Shown: positions 62,401 to 64,000 of the stretch, one piece after another
Layout of the letters: every line of letters starts with the position of its first letter
How positions within the stretch are numbered: the stretch's first letter is position 1
From: Acanthornis magna
Lineage: Eukaryota; Chordata; Aves; Passeriformes; Acanthizidae
Length of the DNA stretch: 64,000 nucleotides
Assembly (NCBI GenBank): GCA_036785705.1
Contig: JAWUZG010000032.1
Span: 14,464,001 to 14,528,000, forward strand
Direction: 5' to 3'
Notes under the pieces: generated by a model
What the model was told of the DNA's origin: nothing
The model's database searches: none
What the model saw: the letters and a program-made list of their open reading frames with translations, nothing else
Program-made: the position numbers and the translations under genes

Positions 62401-62921
62401 AACATCAATAATAATTATAATTCCTTTCAATCTAAAATCAAACCTATGTGCCTGTGCTTGCAACCTGTACACATGTGCATTTACCTGTGGTAACACAGTA
62501 CTGAAATCTTTCTTTTTTTCCTTCCCAACAGAAGGTAAAATTTATGTCAGATGACCTTAGGCCAAGTGTCAACTTCTTAAAAATTACTTGTTCAAATATA
62601 ATTTATAAAGAACAATACACCTTGCAAATAAAGGCCTTACACAGAAAGCAGTGTTTTACCAGTTTGAAAGTTTAGCTCTTACTGTTTAATCGTTCATTAA
62701 TACTAAGTCACAAAATTAAGGAATTTAAATAATTTTGAATACAGTACCTCAGCAGTTGTAAGGAATACACCCTCGTCAATATGTCTCATTCCACATGAAA
62801 TAACACCAAGGGCAACTCCTGGGAACACATAGGAATTGTTACCCTGTCCAGGATAGAGAGTTTGTCCACTTGGAAGAGTGACAGGATCAAAAGGACTTCC
62901 ACTGGCAAAAATGCCACGTCC
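56410..62921 (-). CDS. ME1: ME1, cytosolic NADP-dependent malic enzyme, last three coding exons
   Basis: The enzyme decarboxylates malate to pyruvate and makes NADPH, mainly for fatty-acid synthesis. Minus-strand exons are 62921-62748 (58 codons), 58425-58327 (33 codons) and 56568-56410 (52 codons plus TAA), all in phase 0. They encode the C-terminal 143 residues of a protein of about 570. The first exon carries [34 protein letters not shown], the malic-enzyme motif whose GNN asparagines contribute to malate binding. The later exons carry [18 protein letters not shown] and the C-terminal SQVYSTDYN...[12 protein letters not shown]. The cytosolic paralogue is inferred from closeness to ME1 sequence and from the neighbours. 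The remaining exons lie right of the window. Confidence 0.97.
58426..62747 (-). other. ME1: ME1 intron, long non-coding stretch
   Basis: This 4.3-kb intron runs between the donor GAG|gtactg and the acceptor ttgcag. I recognise no coding block, CR1 copy or RNA gene. A 14-bp direct repeat (cacactgcctgtca) occurs twice at about 61813-61846. Confidence 0.6.
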
Positions 62922-64000
62922 CTAAATTGTAAGAAGAAAAAGAAAACACATTAATTGAGAGATTGCTGTTGAAATATTTTACACATCCTTTTAAATATCC
63001 ACCACTGTGGAAACTGGGTTGCATCTATTTAGAATCTCTTCTGAGAGAGCGTTAGAGCTGAATGTCTCATGAACATCAGGATGCTGACCCTGGAGATCAC
63101 CGGTGACTCTCTGTGGCTGTCTAACCCTATCTGTACAATTTAGAAAGAGAGAAACTGAAGCCAGCAGTCATTTTTCCACTTTGTGCACCCATGCCAGAGG
63201 AAGGTACATGGGAAGCAGGTATACCTCCAGAGTTGTAAAACTCAAAGTGGACAATACTGCTGTGGTAGCAACAGCTGATGCTACTATACTGTTCTCCCAA
63301 CAGCAAAGCACCCACAAAGATGACACTAAGGCAACTAAATGTTGTACTTTTGGATGTGGTGATATCTGAGGAGCTGTGGGCAGGCAGAGTTCTCTTTTCT
63401 TCCCAATCCCCCACTTCAGGCCCTTGAGCCCATTCCACAGCTCAAGAGAATGAGAGTTCTGTCCCAGGAACATAATCCCATGGAGCAACCTAGGGCACAA
63501 ATTAGTGTGGAACCTCCTCTGCCAGGACCTTGGGGGTCCCCTCTTTGTAACACACAGAGTAGGGTGAAGGCACCAACTCAGGCGCCTGCCAGTACTAGTA
63601 AACCATTAGAATGTTTCCCAGCAGATTTTTGGGTAATCCCAGGCAGGACTGTGGCTGGCAGTGCCCAGGCATCATACCCAGACTGGTGCAGGTAGGCAGT
63701 ACAGAAAAGCCAGCCTGTTTGGGGGAAGTAGGAGAATTTAGCTGTATGGGTACAAGTTACACCATAACACTTGTCTGAGGACAAGAGAAATGGCTCTAAC
63801 CCAGTTTAGGTTGTGGGAGTGACACTGCACAGGCTCTGCACGCACAGCCCAAAGGCCCCTGGCTCCTGCCTCTCTGGGGAGGGAGCACCCTCAAATTTAA
63901 GCAGCAAATTTAGATGGGGAAGAAAAGCCAGCCTTTATTTATGCTAGCACTGCTAAAGTGATAAATGTCACTTAAATACTTCAGAGGCATTTTGTGTCAG
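62922..64000 (-). other. ME1: ME1 intron continuing past the window edge
   Basis: Sequence upstream of the first visible ME1 exon (acceptor caatttag). It is richer in G+C from about 63100 on. Several short frames are open on both strands there, but none resembles a known protein. It may hold an old unrecognised repeat. Confidence 0.5.

Noticed and set aside
1..64000. CRISPR arrays, bacterial-type operons, tRNA or rRNA genes, complete proviruses.
   Set aside because: No direct-repeat/spacer pattern, cloverleaf, rRNA block or paired LTRs could be recognised. The genes are spliced vertebrate genes.

Overview
The window looks like nuclear DNA of a bird. All genes are split by GT-AG introns. The interspersed repeats are CR1 LINEs, recognised by their 3' ends made of (ATTCTATG) octamers and the 'ttggaagggacc..ttaaagatcat' terminal block. 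CR1 dominates in birds and their closest reptile relatives. Four vertebrate genes can be read: DOP1A(+), PGM3(-), RWDD2A(+) and ME1(-). From memory this is the same order and orientation as on human chromosome 6q14, so the block appears to be an ordinary conserved synteny segment. The species cannot be fixed from the sequence alone.

Layout. (1) 1-41140: the 3' part of DOP1A, with 31 clear coding exons from 1144 to 40893. They join in a single frame to about 2,177 residues; the first roughly 290 residues lie left of the window. The introns carry CR1 copies of different ages. (2) 41180-49500: all of PGM3 on the minus strand, with 12 coding exons giving exactly 542 codons plus stop, and one non-coding first exon in a CpG island. 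DOP1A and PGM3 converge tail to tail across a poly(A)/poly(T) tract near 41.15-41.23 kb. (3) 49400-50800: a CpG-rich divergent promoter shared by PGM3 and RWDD2A. (4) 50909-53345: RWDD2A, with two coding exons and 291 residues. (5) 53664-54575: a CR1 reverse-transcriptase fragment. (6) 56410-62921: the last three coding exons of ME1 on the minus strand; the rest of ME1 lies right of the window.

The genes do not form one pathway. DOP1A works in Golgi/endosome membrane traffic, PGM3 makes N-acetylglucosamine-1-phosphate for UDP-GlcNAc, ME1 makes NADPH and pyruvate from malate, and RWDD2A is an RWD-domain protein of unclear role.

I found no clearly new biological system. The points most worth a second look are an in-frame 60-bp candidate cassette exon in DOP1A (38379-38438), a 30-bp DOP1A microexon (8776-8805), a GC-AG intron (donor 16498), a CR1 copy with twin-priming structure (26700-27164), two mutually exclusive hairpins in one intronic segment (31352-31400), the convergent A/T tracts at the DOP1A/PGM3 ends, and a small unassigned antisense open segment at 140-280. 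The remaining intron and intergenic stretches show nothing I can support beyond AT-rich non-coding DNA.
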